Assembly (NCBI GenBank): GCA_900548285.1
Contig: URKE01000034.1
Span: 1-20,485, forward strand
From: an uncultured Eubacteriales bacterium
Lineage (GTDB): Bacteria; Bacillota; Clostridia; Christensenellales; Borkfalkiaceae
Direction: 5' to 3'
DNA length: 20,485 nt
The notes under the pieces are model-generated. The model worked only from the letters and a program-made list of their open reading frames with translations. It was not told the origin of the DNA and ran no database searches. Positions 1 through 6,607 of this stretch are shown piece after piece. Position numbers and translations under genes: made by a program. Each line of letters opens with the position of its first letter. The first letter of the stretch is position 1.

Positions 1-39
1 GGGCGAGCATTTTGCAAAAATGCTCGCCCCGCCTTTTTT
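1..39 (+). terminator. Intrinsic terminator of an upstream gene
   Basis: A perfect 13-bp stem (1-13 with 17-29) closes a 3-base loop and is followed, after a short GC spacer, by six T residues at 34-39. This is a classic rho-independent terminator reading on the + strand. The gene it ends lies outside the window. The end of its T tract abuts the -35 element of the next promoter. Confidence 0.9.
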
Positions 40-69
40 GTATATTATTTTGTTCTTCGGTCAATAATA
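40..69 (+). promoter_or_regulatory. Candidate forespore (sigma-F/sigma-G) promoter
   Basis: GTATA at 40-44, exactly 15 bases, then GTCAATAATA at 60-69. This fits the sigma-F pattern GYWTA-N15-GGNRANANTW at all its strong positions. The AATAATA part also resembles the sigma-G -10. The same arrangement recurs before the spoIIQ-like gene (562-591). The predicted start of transcription falls at about base 75-77, on the start codon of the next gene. The role is inferred from the motif match. Confidence 0.45.
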
Positions 70-75
70 CCGGCT

Positions 76-495
76 ATGAAAAAAAATCTCTTTTACCTTA
101 TCGCCGTTTGTCTTGCGGCTTGTTCGCTCAAAACAAGCGGCGGAACGATATTGAAAGGCGGAAATAATTACGAAATATTTTACGAAGCGGAAAACGGCGC
201 AATGACGACCGAAAAACCGTCTTTCGAATTTTTGAATTTCGGGGCGACGCTGAAAAAAAAGAAAGGCGAAAGTTGCTTTATGGCGGCAGACGATCTTGAT
301 GCTCTTTTAAAAAAACTCAGAGCGAAAGAGATTTTTAAAGAATCGGGCGAATGTTTCGATAACGTTTATTACTTCTCCCCGCTCGTTTCCGATTACGTCG
401 TCGTGAACGGACAAAAGGTAAATATTCACGTCGCTTTCGGCGCGGCGGACGGACAAGCGAAAATCGCTACGCCGATAAACTTCGGCGGATACTGA
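76..495 (+). CDS. Small lipoprotein, possibly YwmB-like
   Basis: The protein has 139 residues. It starts with a short signal peptide and a lipobox (CLAAC, lipidated Cys16), so it is probably anchored on the outer face of the membrane. The mature part is mixed alpha/beta with no catalytic motif I recognise. The C-terminal pattern (YYFSP, then VNGQKVNIHVAF, then TPI and a final GGY) reminds me of the end of YwmB-family proteins, which sit near spoIID/spoIIQ in Bacillus. That link is weak, and the protein is much shorter than Bacillus YwmB. No Shine-Dalgarno sequence precedes the ATG, and the forespore-type promoter at 40-69 would start transcription at or next to it, so the message may be leaderless. 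The start is fixed by the signal peptide. Confidence 0.7.
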   Translation: MKKNLFYLIAVCLAACSLKTSGGTILKGGNNYEIFYEAENGAMTTEKPSFEFLNFGATLKKKKGESCFMAADDLDALLKKLRAKEIFKESGECFDNVYYFSPLVSDYVVVNGQKVNIHVAFGAADGQAKIATPINFGGY

Positions 496-561
496 CAAAC
501 CGACGCGGGCAGACGCCGCAACTAACCCCGCAAAAATCCGCTTAAAATTTTTCTCGCGGAC

Positions 562-591
562 GTATAAAAGGCGAAAACGCCGTCAATAATC
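562..591 (+). promoter_or_regulatory. Candidate sigma-F promoter of the spoIIQ-like gene
   Basis: GTATA at 562-566, exactly 15 bases, then GTCAATAATC at 582-591. The first nine bases of the -10 and the spacing equal those of the promoter at 40-69. The spacer holds a perfect GGCG-AAAA-CGCC inverted repeat (570-581). SpoIIQ is a known sigma-F regulon member in Bacillus, so promoter and gene agree. The expected leader is about 60 bases with a good Shine-Dalgarno site. Confidence 0.5.
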
Positions 592-660
592 TTCAGCGTC
601 GGGCAAAGAAACAACTACCCGATCTCGACAATCAATAAAAAAATCGGAGGATACATCATT

Positions 661-1377
661 ATGTCGGAAAAGAAAAACAACAAATCGTTACTCGGTTTCA
701 TCAAGAAAAACCTTTACTATCTCGTGATAGGCGTTTCGCTGGCGATCATCGCCACTGTTATCGCGGTGGTTCTCGTCACCAACAAAAAACCGAACGTTGC
801 GGGCAAACCCGAATCGGAAACGCCTTATGAAAGCGAACAATCTTCAACCACAGGAGGAGGAAAAGAATCGGAAAAAAATCCCGATAAGCCGAACGAATCG
901 GAAAGCGGCTCTGCGAAAGACCCCGAAAAAGAATCGGAAACGTCCGCTTCGACCAAAATCGTTTTCGATCTGCCGGTCGCTTCGTCCACGATAATCAAGA
1001 GTTACACGTCCTCGACGGTGGTATTCAACAAAACGCTCGGGATTTACACAGGACATATGGGCATCGACTTCGCCGCGGACGCGGGAACGGACGTGGTCGC
1101 AGTTTACGACGGAACAATAGAAAGCGTCACCACGTCCTACCTTCAGGGAACGACCGTGACGATTGACCACGGCAACGGTCTGAAGTCCGTTTACAACTCA
1201 ATCGAAGCCGCCGAAAATCTCACGGAAGGCAAAGCCGTTAAAAAAGGCGACGTGATAGGCGCGGTTTCGGACAACAACAGGCAGGAATATAAGGACGGAG
1301 CGCATCTCCACTTCGAGGTTATCGAAAACGGCGAGAAAATCGACCCGGAAACTTACTTGCTTTCATCCGAAAAATAA
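661..1377 (+). CDS. spoIIQ: SpoIIQ-like M23 (LytM) sporulation protein
   Basis: The protein has 238 residues. One membrane helix (about 18-40) near the N-terminus is followed by a Glu/Ser/Lys-rich low-complexity linker (about 48-98), then a LytM/M23 domain (about 120-235). The zinc ligands of an active M23 enzyme are all present: His132 and Asp136 (HxxxD) and His215 and His217 (HLH). The stretch SVYNS replaces the YxHL of typical peptidoglycan hydrolases, as in SpoIIQ. In SpoIIQ this domain faces the intermembrane space of the engulfed forespore and pairs with SpoIIIAH to form the feeding channel. A strong site GGAGG (646-650) precedes the ATG by 10 bases. The forespore-type promoter upstream supports the assignment. 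Bacillus SpoIIQ has a degenerate zinc site, while some clostridial versions are intact like this one. A general M23 hydrolase is the alternative. Confidence 0.8.
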   Translation: MSEKKNNKSLLGFIKKNLYYLVIGVSLAIIATVIAVVLVTNKKPNVAGKPESETPYESEQSSTTGGGKESEKNPDKPNESESGSAKDPEKESETSASTKIVFDLPVASSTIIKSYTSSTVVFNKTLGIYTGHMGIDFAADAGTDVVAVYDGTIESVTTSYLQGTTVTIDHGNGLKSVYNSIEAAENLTEGKAVKKGDVIGAVSDNNRQEYKDGAHLHFEVIENGEKIDPETYLLSSEK

Positions 1378-1445
1378 TCCGTCGCATAAGAGTTTAACCA
1401 AAAACACACCTTTCATCCCTCAAAAGTCATATCCTGAAAAGATTT

Positions 1446-1472
1446 CCCGTACACTGTACGGGAGACTTTTTT
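1446..1472 (+). terminator. Hairpin overlapping the ribosome binding site of the M1 peptidase gene
   Basis: A perfect 7-bp stem (1446-1452 with 1456-1462) with a 3-base loop is followed by AGAC and six T residues (1467-1472). The ATG of the next gene begins at 1473. The 3' arm contains the GGG of the GGGAG Shine-Dalgarno site (1460-1464). The hairpin could terminate spoIIQ transcription, or mask the ribosome binding site of the next gene, or do both. Confidence 0.5.
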
Positions 1473-2915
1473 ATGCGCAGAATCATAACTCTTTTCCTTT
1501 GCGCCGCCGCGATTCTCTTTATCGCGCCGCTTTCCGCCTGCAGGGAAACAACCGCTCCGAACTCTTGTTTTCTCGACCTGTATTATGATTCCGACGCGGG
1601 CATCATAAGCGGAAAAGCCGTCTATAAGTTCGTTAACTCGTCAAACGAGATAATGAATAAAATAAAATTCAACCTTTACCCGAACGCTTACAACGAGAAA
1701 AACAAAGCCTTTTTCGAGAGTTATAAAGACGCGTATTATCAGGGCGAGAGTTTTGGCGGAATAAAAATTCTTTCCTGCTCTTCGGGAGAAAACTCGTCCG
1801 GAAACGCCCCGGAAAAAAATCTCGATTTTTCCGTTTCGGAAAATGAACTTACGCTCGAAGTCCTTTGCGGAGATATTCTCCCCGGCAAAACGGCAGAAGT
1901 CGCGATAGATTTTGAAACGACCTTGCCGAAAGCCCGCCTGCGGCTCGGAATAACCGAAAACGCGGTGAATCTCGGCGAATGTTACCCCGCGCTTTGCAAA
2001 ATCGCCGAAAACGGATTCGTTCCGACGGAATATCATTCGTTCGGCGATTCCTGTTTTTCCGACGTGTTCGATTACCGCGCGGAGATCAACGTCCCGTCGG
2101 CTTTCACCGTCGCGTGTTCCGGCGCGCCCGAAAAAACCGTGATCGACGGCGACAGAACGAATTATTCTTTTTCGCTCGAAAACGGGCGTTATTTTGCGTT
2201 CGCGCTTTCGGACAAATTCAACGTTTCTGCGATAAAATCGGGAAATACGGATATTTATTATTATTCCGCGTCGGCCGAAAACAGAAAATCGGATGAAGTT
2301 AAAAAATATTTCGACTTTTATTCGTCGGAATTCGGCGAATATCCCTACAAAACTTTTTCCGTCGTCGAAACGGGACTTTTCTGCGGCGGGGCGGAATTTT
2401 CGGGACTTTGCTTCATCTCCGACAAAATCGACGACGAAAACAAACAGAGCGCGGCTCTGCACGAAACGGCGCATCAATGGTGGGGCGCGGTCGTGGGAAA
2501 CGACCAGACCACGGAAGGCTATATCGACGAAGGGCTTTGCGAATATTCGGCTTATCTATATCTTCTTTTCTCGGGACAAACGGACGCCGCAAACGGTATG
2601 ATTGATAAGGCAAAAGCCGCCTATAAGTCGTTCTTCGATATAAAATCGCTTTTTTCGGACAACGCAGACACGAGCATGAACAGACCGTTGAACACCTACG
2701 CGAACGAGGAAGAATACGTTGCGATAACCTACCGCAAAAGCCTCGTTATGTTCGCCGAACTCGAAAAAACCGTCGGCGTAAAAAAGAATACGTCGGCAAT
2801 GAGAAAACTCTATAAGGACAATAAATTCAAAAATATCGGGTTGAACGAACTCACGAAAGCGTTCGGCAGAAAAGAATATTTCGAGTCGTTCGTGAGCGGA
2901 AAAGTGATTATTTAA
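1473..2915 (+). CDS. M1-family (gluzincin) metallopeptidase lipoprotein
   Basis: The protein has 480 residues. A signal peptide ends in a lipobox (PLSAC, Cys23), so the enzyme is probably tethered outside the membrane. An N-terminal beta domain (about 30-260) precedes the catalytic domain. The zinc motif HETAH (330-334) is followed by Glu353 with the 18-residue spacing of M1 enzymes. GGAEF (305-309) stands where M1 aminopeptidases have GAMEN, keeping the Glu. Tyr420 in YRKS is a candidate for the transition-state tyrosine. The family removes N-terminal residues from peptides. At 480 residues it lacks the large helical C-terminal domain of PepN-type members. The ATG is preceded by GGGAG with 8 bases spacing, placed inside a hairpin. 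The 95-base gap to the spoIIQ-like gene leaves co-transcription possible. Confidence 0.85.
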   Translation: MRRIITLFLCAAAILFIAPLSACRETTAPNSCFLDLYYDSDAGIISGKAVYKFVNSSNEIMNKIKFNLYPNAYNEKNKAFFESYKDAYYQGESFGGIKILSCSSGENSSGNAPEKNLDFSVSENELTLEVLCGDILPGKTAEVAIDFETTLPKARLRLGITENAVNLGECYPALCKIAENGFVPTEYHSFGDSCFSDVFDYRAEINVPSAFTVACSGAPEKTVIDGDRTNYSFSLENGRYFAFALSDKFNVSAIKSGNTDIYYYSASAENRKSDEVKKYFDFYSSEFGEYPYKTFSVVETGLFCGGAEFSGLCFISDKIDDENKQSAALHETAHQWWGAVVGNDQTTEGYIDEGLCEYSAYLYLLFSGQTDAANGMIDKAKAAYKSFFDIKSLFSDNADTSMNRPLNTYANEEEYVAITYRKSLVMFAELEKTVGVKKNTSAMRKLYKDNKFKNIGLNELTKAFGRKEYFESFVSGKVII

Positions 2916-2954
2916 ACGGGAAAGTGATTATTTAAACGGAAAAGCGATTATTTA
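2897..2954 (+). repeat. Three tandem 20-bp copies of the M1 gene terminus
   Basis: A 20-base unit beginning CGGAAAAGTGATTATTTAAA is present nearly three times: 2897-2916, 2917-2936 and 2937-2954. The second copy has one change and the third, which lacks the last two bases, has another. The first copy encodes the last residues and the TAA stop of the M1 peptidase. The other two lie just after it and each again carries an ATTTA(A/G) stop-like end. This looks like replication slippage or local duplication. Confidence 0.9.
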
Positions 2955-2959
2955 GTTGT

Positions 2960-2988
2960 TTGACAAAAATAACGGACGGTGGTATACT
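2960..2988 (+). promoter_or_regulatory. Strong sigma-A promoter of the zinc-ribbon gene
   Basis: TTGACA (2960-2965) is a perfect -35. After 17 bases comes TATACT (2983-2988), one mismatch from the -10 consensus, preceded by TGG, which gives an extended -10. Transcription should start near 2994-2995, about 57 bases before the ATG at 3052. Confidence 0.85.
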
Positions 2989-2992
2989 TTTT

Positions 2993-3018
2993 GCGGTTGC
3001 TCGGGCAGCCGCTTTTTT
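2993..3018 (+). terminator. Terminator-like hairpin right at the transcription start
   Basis: An 8-bp stem with one G-T pair (2993-3000 with 3005-3012) and loop TCGG is followed by six T residues (3013-3018). It could end read-through from the M1 peptidase gene. It also begins almost at the start point of the promoter at 2960-2988, so it would form the 5' end of that transcript. The T tract can pair instead with the A run at 3019-3023 (GCTTTTT/AAAAAGC, 3011-3025), giving a possible alternative fold. Confidence 0.55.
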
Positions 3019-3051
3019 AAAAAGCAAAATGGAACTAAAGGGAGCGATGTT

Positions 3052-3249
3052 ATGCCGTTTTTTGAATATAAATGCCGCAAATGCGGTAAAATCTTTGAAG
3101 AATACGTTAAAAAATTCGACGACGATGTCAAATGCCCCGATTGCGGCGAAATTGCCGGGAAAAATTACAGCGGAGCGGTTTATTCCTCCACCGGCGCAAA
3201 GAAAATCAACTGCACGGGCAACTGCAAGACCTGCGGCGGTTGCAAGTGA
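3052..3249 (+). CDS. FmdB-type zinc-ribbon protein
   Basis: The protein has 65 residues. MPFFEYKCRKCGK, then FEEY, then KCPDCG is the single zinc ribbon of the FmdB family (Cys pairs near residues 8/11 and 29/32). The family is widespread, its function is poorly known and a regulatory or metal-linked role is usually assumed. The tail adds four more cysteines (NCTGNCKTCGGC), which could hold a second metal or be redox active. The start is set by AAGGGAG (3038-3044) seven bases before this ATG and by the family's usual MP(x)YEY beginning. An upstream ATG in the same frame (2956) lies before the transcription start and is rejected. Confidence 0.85.
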   Translation: MPFFEYKCRKCGKIFEEYVKKFDDDVKCPDCGEIAGKNYSGAVYSSTGAKKINCTGNCKTCGGCK

Positions 3250-3265
3250 CGCCGCTCGTTCGCGG

Positions 3266-3546
3266 TTAGCCGAGAGAGATTCGAACCATATAAGTTTTAA
3301 CGGCGCAAAATTTGTAAAATCGGCGTTAAACTCACTTATAATACGGCAAGTATTATCGCGTTCGTTTGCCTTGATTTTCCTAAATTTATCGCCGTTAAAA
3401 TGCGAAGCACCTTAAAGCCGTATTTTTTAGGCGGTTGTGACGAAGATTTGCGCAGACGTACTGTACGTACTTCAAGCGAAGATTTGCCGCAACAGGCAAA
3501 AAAGACGGCTTTAAGGCTTAATAGGGTTCGAATCTCTCTCGGCTAA
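3266..3546. repeat. 281-bp element with terminal inverted repeats and two hairpin arms (MITE-like or structured RNA)
   Basis: The ends (3266-3287 and 3525-3546) are perfect 22-bp inverted repeats starting TTAGCCGAGAG. Inside are two further hairpin arms. Arm A (3295-3400) has an 11-bp outer stem (3295-3305 with 3390-3400), shorter matching blocks further in, and an apical 7-bp stem (3338-3344 with 3350-3356). Arm B (3410-3516) has a 19-position stem with one mismatch (3410-3428 with 3498-3516) and a palindromic ACGTAC-T-GTACGT core. The whole folds as a three-way junction with arms of 106 and 107 bases. I find no coding sequence. It lies between convergent genes. A non-autonomous transposable element is my first guess, a structured RNA or bidirectional terminator my second. 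The terminal TTCGAA stretch resembles a tRNA T-loop, but no tRNA is present. Confidence 0.75.
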
Positions 3547-4454
3547 GGATTACTTAACAAAACGACCGAAATTATCCCTACGATAATCCCTGCCCACTGT
3601 TTTACCGAAAGTTTTTCACGATATAAAACGACTGCGCAAAGCGTTACTAAAATCAGTCCTCCGCCGTTTACCACAGGGAAAAACACCGCACTGTCTACTT
3701 TTCCGGACAGGTACAGATTTATTACGTTATTGAGCGCGACTCCGACGCCGGATAAAACTATCGGCAAAAAATAACCGACGCCCTTTGCCGGTTTTTCTTC
3801 GCCGTCCGCGTTATCATTTTGCTCAGTCTTCTTTCTTTTTAAGGCGATAACGGCGCAAATTCCCGCCGCCAGCACGGAAATCAGAAACGAAATTATTAAA
3901 AATCCGTTAAGTTCGTCGGCATAAGCAGACGATTGATGCACTTTTTGCATTACGCCGATAAATCCCGTGCTTAAAAAAGCGAGAAAGACGCACGCAAGCC
4001 ATTTTACGCTCATTTGCTTTTTTTCTTTATCTTTTCCGACGCAAAGCGCAAAACACAGAACAAGCAGAACAATACCGGCTATCTGCGCGGGATAAAGCGT
4101 TTCGTTCCAGAATATCGCCCCGGAAAACGCGGGGATTATCGTTGAAAGAGAAACTATAACGCTTGTGTATGCAAACGAGCCCGAGTCATACGCGCGAAGC
4201 ATAAAATACGACTGAATAAGAGTGAGCGCGCCGAATCCGCACGCCGTTAAAAGCGTGAACGGCGATAGCGTTTTTATTCCGCCGAACAGAAAAAGCACCG
4301 CAACGGAAACAATTCCGCCGAAGGCGATGAATAAATATTTATCCGCCGCCGACGCGTATTTTTTTACGAAAGAATTTTTTGTTATCTGCGAAATCAGGTT
4401 CGCCGCCATAGTTATGACAAACAGCGCAACTACGGGCAAAGAATACAACCACAT
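3543..4454 (-). CDS. EamA/DMT-family transporter
   Basis: The protein has 303 residues and about ten hydrophobic helices in two homologous halves, the standard layout of EamA (drug/metabolite transporter) proteins. The C-terminal half carries the typical pattern of a membrane Pro/Gly-rich segment, then YREKLSVKQWAGIIVGIISV. A charged loop (KRKKTEQND, around residue 210) separates the halves. Family members move sugars, amino acids or nucleotides, and the sequence does not reveal which. The start is one base after the alpha-galactosidase stop (TAA-T-ATG), so translation is probably coupled and a sugar-related role is likely. The stop codon TAG lies inside the terminal repeat of the 3266-3546 element, so the original 3' end may have been altered by its insertion. 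Confidence 0.85.
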   Translation of the reverse strand: MWLYSLPVVALFVITMAANLISQITKNSFVKKYASAADKYLFIAFGGIVSVAVLFLFGGIKTLSPFTLLTACGFGALTLIQSYFMLRAYDSGSFAYTSVIVSLSTIIPAFSGAIFWNETLYPAQIAGIVLLVLCFALCVGKDKEKKQMSVKWLACVFLAFLSTGFIGVMQKVHQSSAYADELNGFLIISFLISVLAAGICAVIALKRKKTEQNDNADGEEKPAKGVGYFLPIVLSGVGVALNNVINLYLSGKVDSAVFFPVVNGGGLILVTLCAVVLYREKLSVKQWAGIIVGIISVVLLSNP

Positions 4455-4455
4455 A

Positions 4456-6594
4456 TTATTTTCTCGTAAACACCGCTATTTCGCTCGTGGTTTTTCCGGA
4501 AAGTTTTACGGTGAAGCCTTTTTGATTAAGTTCGTAGCCGCTCACCGTAAATTTATCGCCCGTGTTATCGAGATACGCTTCGTATTCGCCCTCGCACGAT
4601 ATTCCGCGCGGTTTTACCACGTACTCGCTTTCATTTGCGTCTTCCAGACGGAACGCGCCAACTATCGACTTGCTCTTATCCTTGGACGCATACTCCAGAA
4701 CAAGCCATTCGCCGCGCTTTGTATAGTCTTCAAACGGCGTATGATGATAGACGTTGCAAGTATCGATAATCGGTCGGATTTGCTTTTTATAAAGGTCTAT
4801 GGCTTTAAGCCAGGCAGCCTTTGCAACCGGATTCATTCTCAGATAATTATCCGCTATATCGGTAGTTTCGATATGTCCGAAAATAGTGGTTCTTGCAAGC
4901 AAATCGGGATCGCCGTTATGCACGAGCGCGGGAATAGACAGCAATTGTTCGGGGCACATCGCTCTGGATAATCCGTAAATAACTCTCAGTTGCGTTATCG
5001 GAGCGAACAAATCGGTTGCCTGCATCCAGTCGAAACGGCTCATAATGCCAAGGTCGCTTCTTCCGCCGCCGCCCGAGCAATTTTCAAAATAGAGCGACGG
5101 ATATTTTTTGCGGACTTTATCTATTATTTCGTACAGATATTCGTAATATTCCCAGGACGTTCCCTCATAGCCGCTTTCGGTATACCGTTCGGAAGGCTCT
5201 TTAAGCCCGCCGTCTATGCGGAATAAATCAAGGTTATATTTATCGATAACGCCGCAAATCGAATTATACACGTACTCGCGGACTTCGGGGAGCAAAAGAT
5301 TCAGCGTGGGCATTTTTCTGCCGTAAGCCTGTATGAGCCATTCGGGATGTGTTTTAGCGAGTTCGCTTGAAAGATCGCAACCTTCCGCTTCCATCCACAA
5401 CCCGCACATCATTCCTTTTTTATGCGCGTAGTCGAAAACGTCTTTCAGCCCGCCTTTTAAACTCGGCGTTTCGTACCAGTCGCCGCGCTGCGTGTACCAG
5501 TCGCCTTTTTCGCTGCCGAACCAGCCTGCGTCCACCATGAACATTTCCGCGCCTATCGCTGCGGCGTTATCCACAGCCTTGATAAGCATCTGCTTGTTTT
5601 GCTGATGACAATCGCTGTAACAACCGTGAGTGTATGCCACGGGATGAGTAATCGGCTGATTTCTTGCGGGTTTAACGGATAAACGAATGTGATCGAACAA
5701 TTCGTTTGACGCGTCGTCCAGATCTCCCCAGACCTGCCCGATATGAACTTTCGCCGAAACAACCGTTTGCCCGGGTTCTAAAAATCTGGGAAGCGCGCAT
5801 CTGTCCACACCCGCTTTAAAATGCAGGTAGTCGGCGTTCGTAACGTGTCTTGCCCAGGTATAATCGCCGCACTTCGTAAATTCCGCGCGGGGCATCATGC
5901 TCGTTTCGATGGAAATTACCGTTATCTGACACGAATTATCGTTCTTCAAAAAATACGTCGGAGGATTGAAAACCGGACGTTCGTGTGCAAATTTAAGTGT
6001 GGCTTTCGGAATTTTAAACCACTTGATTTCGCCTTCGCCCAGATAATTATTGTCCGAAAAACTTGCGACGTAACTCTCGGGACGGAAGTTCTGCCCGTTG
6101 AAAGTATTGGTCATCACTTCCCGGTATAAAATCCCGCACATGGGATAAAGCCCGGTTACGGCGACTTTTTCCCTGCCCGCGTTTTCGATTTCGAGCCATC
6201 TCATCAGAAAGGCAGAGCCGTCAAGACGGGTTTTCACCCTTACGCGGATCTTCATATCCGGATCAGACAAACTTATAGTATGAACGTCGAATCCCCTTTC
6301 GTCTTTTTCGAGAATCTGATTCTCAAAGACGAATTTATCGCGGAGTCTTAAACCGTTTATTTCAAGTTCAAAACTGTTGAAATGGCTCTTTTCCGCGCGG
6401 AATCCCTGCAGATATTTTATCACTTCTTCGCGACAGAAAGTCTGCCCGTGATTGTTGGACAGGGCGTTTACGAAATTACCGTTATAGAGCGCGTCAGTCC
6501 ACATAAAAGACTTTGCGCCGTATTGCGCTATAGGAAAGTTATCGGTTTGATTTTCTTTCCACATCCACTCGTTTTCATTAAAAAATACTGACAT
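4456..6594 (-). CDS. GH36-family alpha-galactosidase
   Basis: The protein has 712 residues, the usual length of GH36 enzymes, and no signal peptide, so it acts in the cytoplasm. An N-terminal beta-sandwich (about 1-310) precedes a TIM barrel with MVDAGWFG (353-360) and GLWMEAE (398-404). FRIDGG follows, with Asp461 as candidate nucleophile. Next come ENCSGGGGR (504-512) and ATDLF, with Asp528 as candidate acid/base. A C-terminal beta domain ends the protein. The family releases terminal alpha-linked galactose, and some members release alpha-GalNAc. The nucleophile region differs from the common KWDMN form, so the enzyme belongs to a divergent subgroup and the exact substrate is open. AAAGGGA precedes the ATG. 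It lies 32 bases after the GH20-like gene, across a duplicated copy of that gene's end. Confidence 0.9.
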   Translation of the reverse strand: MSVFFNENEWMWKENQTDNFPIAQYGAKSFMWTDALYNGNFVNALSNNHGQTFCREEVIKYLQGFRAEKSHFNSFELEINGLRLRDKFVFENQILEKDERGFDVHTISLSDPDMKIRVRVKTRLDGSAFLMRWLEIENAGREKVAVTGLYPMCGILYREVMTNTFNGQNFRPESYVASFSDNNYLGEGEIKWFKIPKATLKFAHERPVFNPPTYFLKNDNSCQITVISIETSMMPRAEFTKCGDYTWARHVTNADYLHFKAGVDRCALPRFLEPGQTVVSAKVHIGQVWGDLDDASNELFDHIRLSVKPARNQPITHPVAYTHGCYSDCHQQNKQMLIKAVDNAAAIGAEMFMVDAGWFGSEKGDWYTQRGDWYETPSLKGGLKDVFDYAHKKGMMCGLWMEAEGCDLSSELAKTHPEWLIQAYGRKMPTLNLLLPEVREYVYNSICGVIDKYNLDLFRIDGGLKEPSERYTESGYEGTSWEYYEYLYEIIDKVRKKYPSLYFENCSGGGGRSDLGIMSRFDWMQATDLFAPITQLRVIYGLSRAMCPEQLLSIPALVHNGDPDLLARTTIFGHIETTDIADNYLRMNPVAKAAWLKAIDLYKKQIRPIIDTCNVYHHTPFEDYTKRGEWLVLEYASKDKSKSIVGAFRLEDANESEYVVKPRGISCEGEYEAYLDNTGDKFTVSGYELNQKGFTVKLSGKTTSEIAVFTRK

Positions 6595-6607
6595 AAAATA
6601 TATCCCT

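Noticed and set aside
1641..2477. 278-codon open frame on the minus strand inside the M1 peptidase gene
   Set aside because: It is antisense to a gene with clear signal peptide and zinc motif. The translation is Arg/Phe-rich with no domain pattern or ribosome binding site.
3525..3546. tRNA gene suggested by GGTTCGAATC and acceptor-like end
   Set aside because: No anticodon or D arm lies upstream, the T-stem does not pair well, and the same sequence occurs inverted at 3266-3287 as a terminal repeat.
3266..3546. Integron attC site considered for the hairpin element
   Set aside because: The ends lack proper RYYYAAC and GTTRRRY core sites, the element is longer and more branched than attC, and no integrase gene is near.
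4222..4971. 249-codon open frame on the + strand across the EamA/GH36 junction
   Set aside because: It runs antisense through two well-supported genes and its translation has no recognisable motif.
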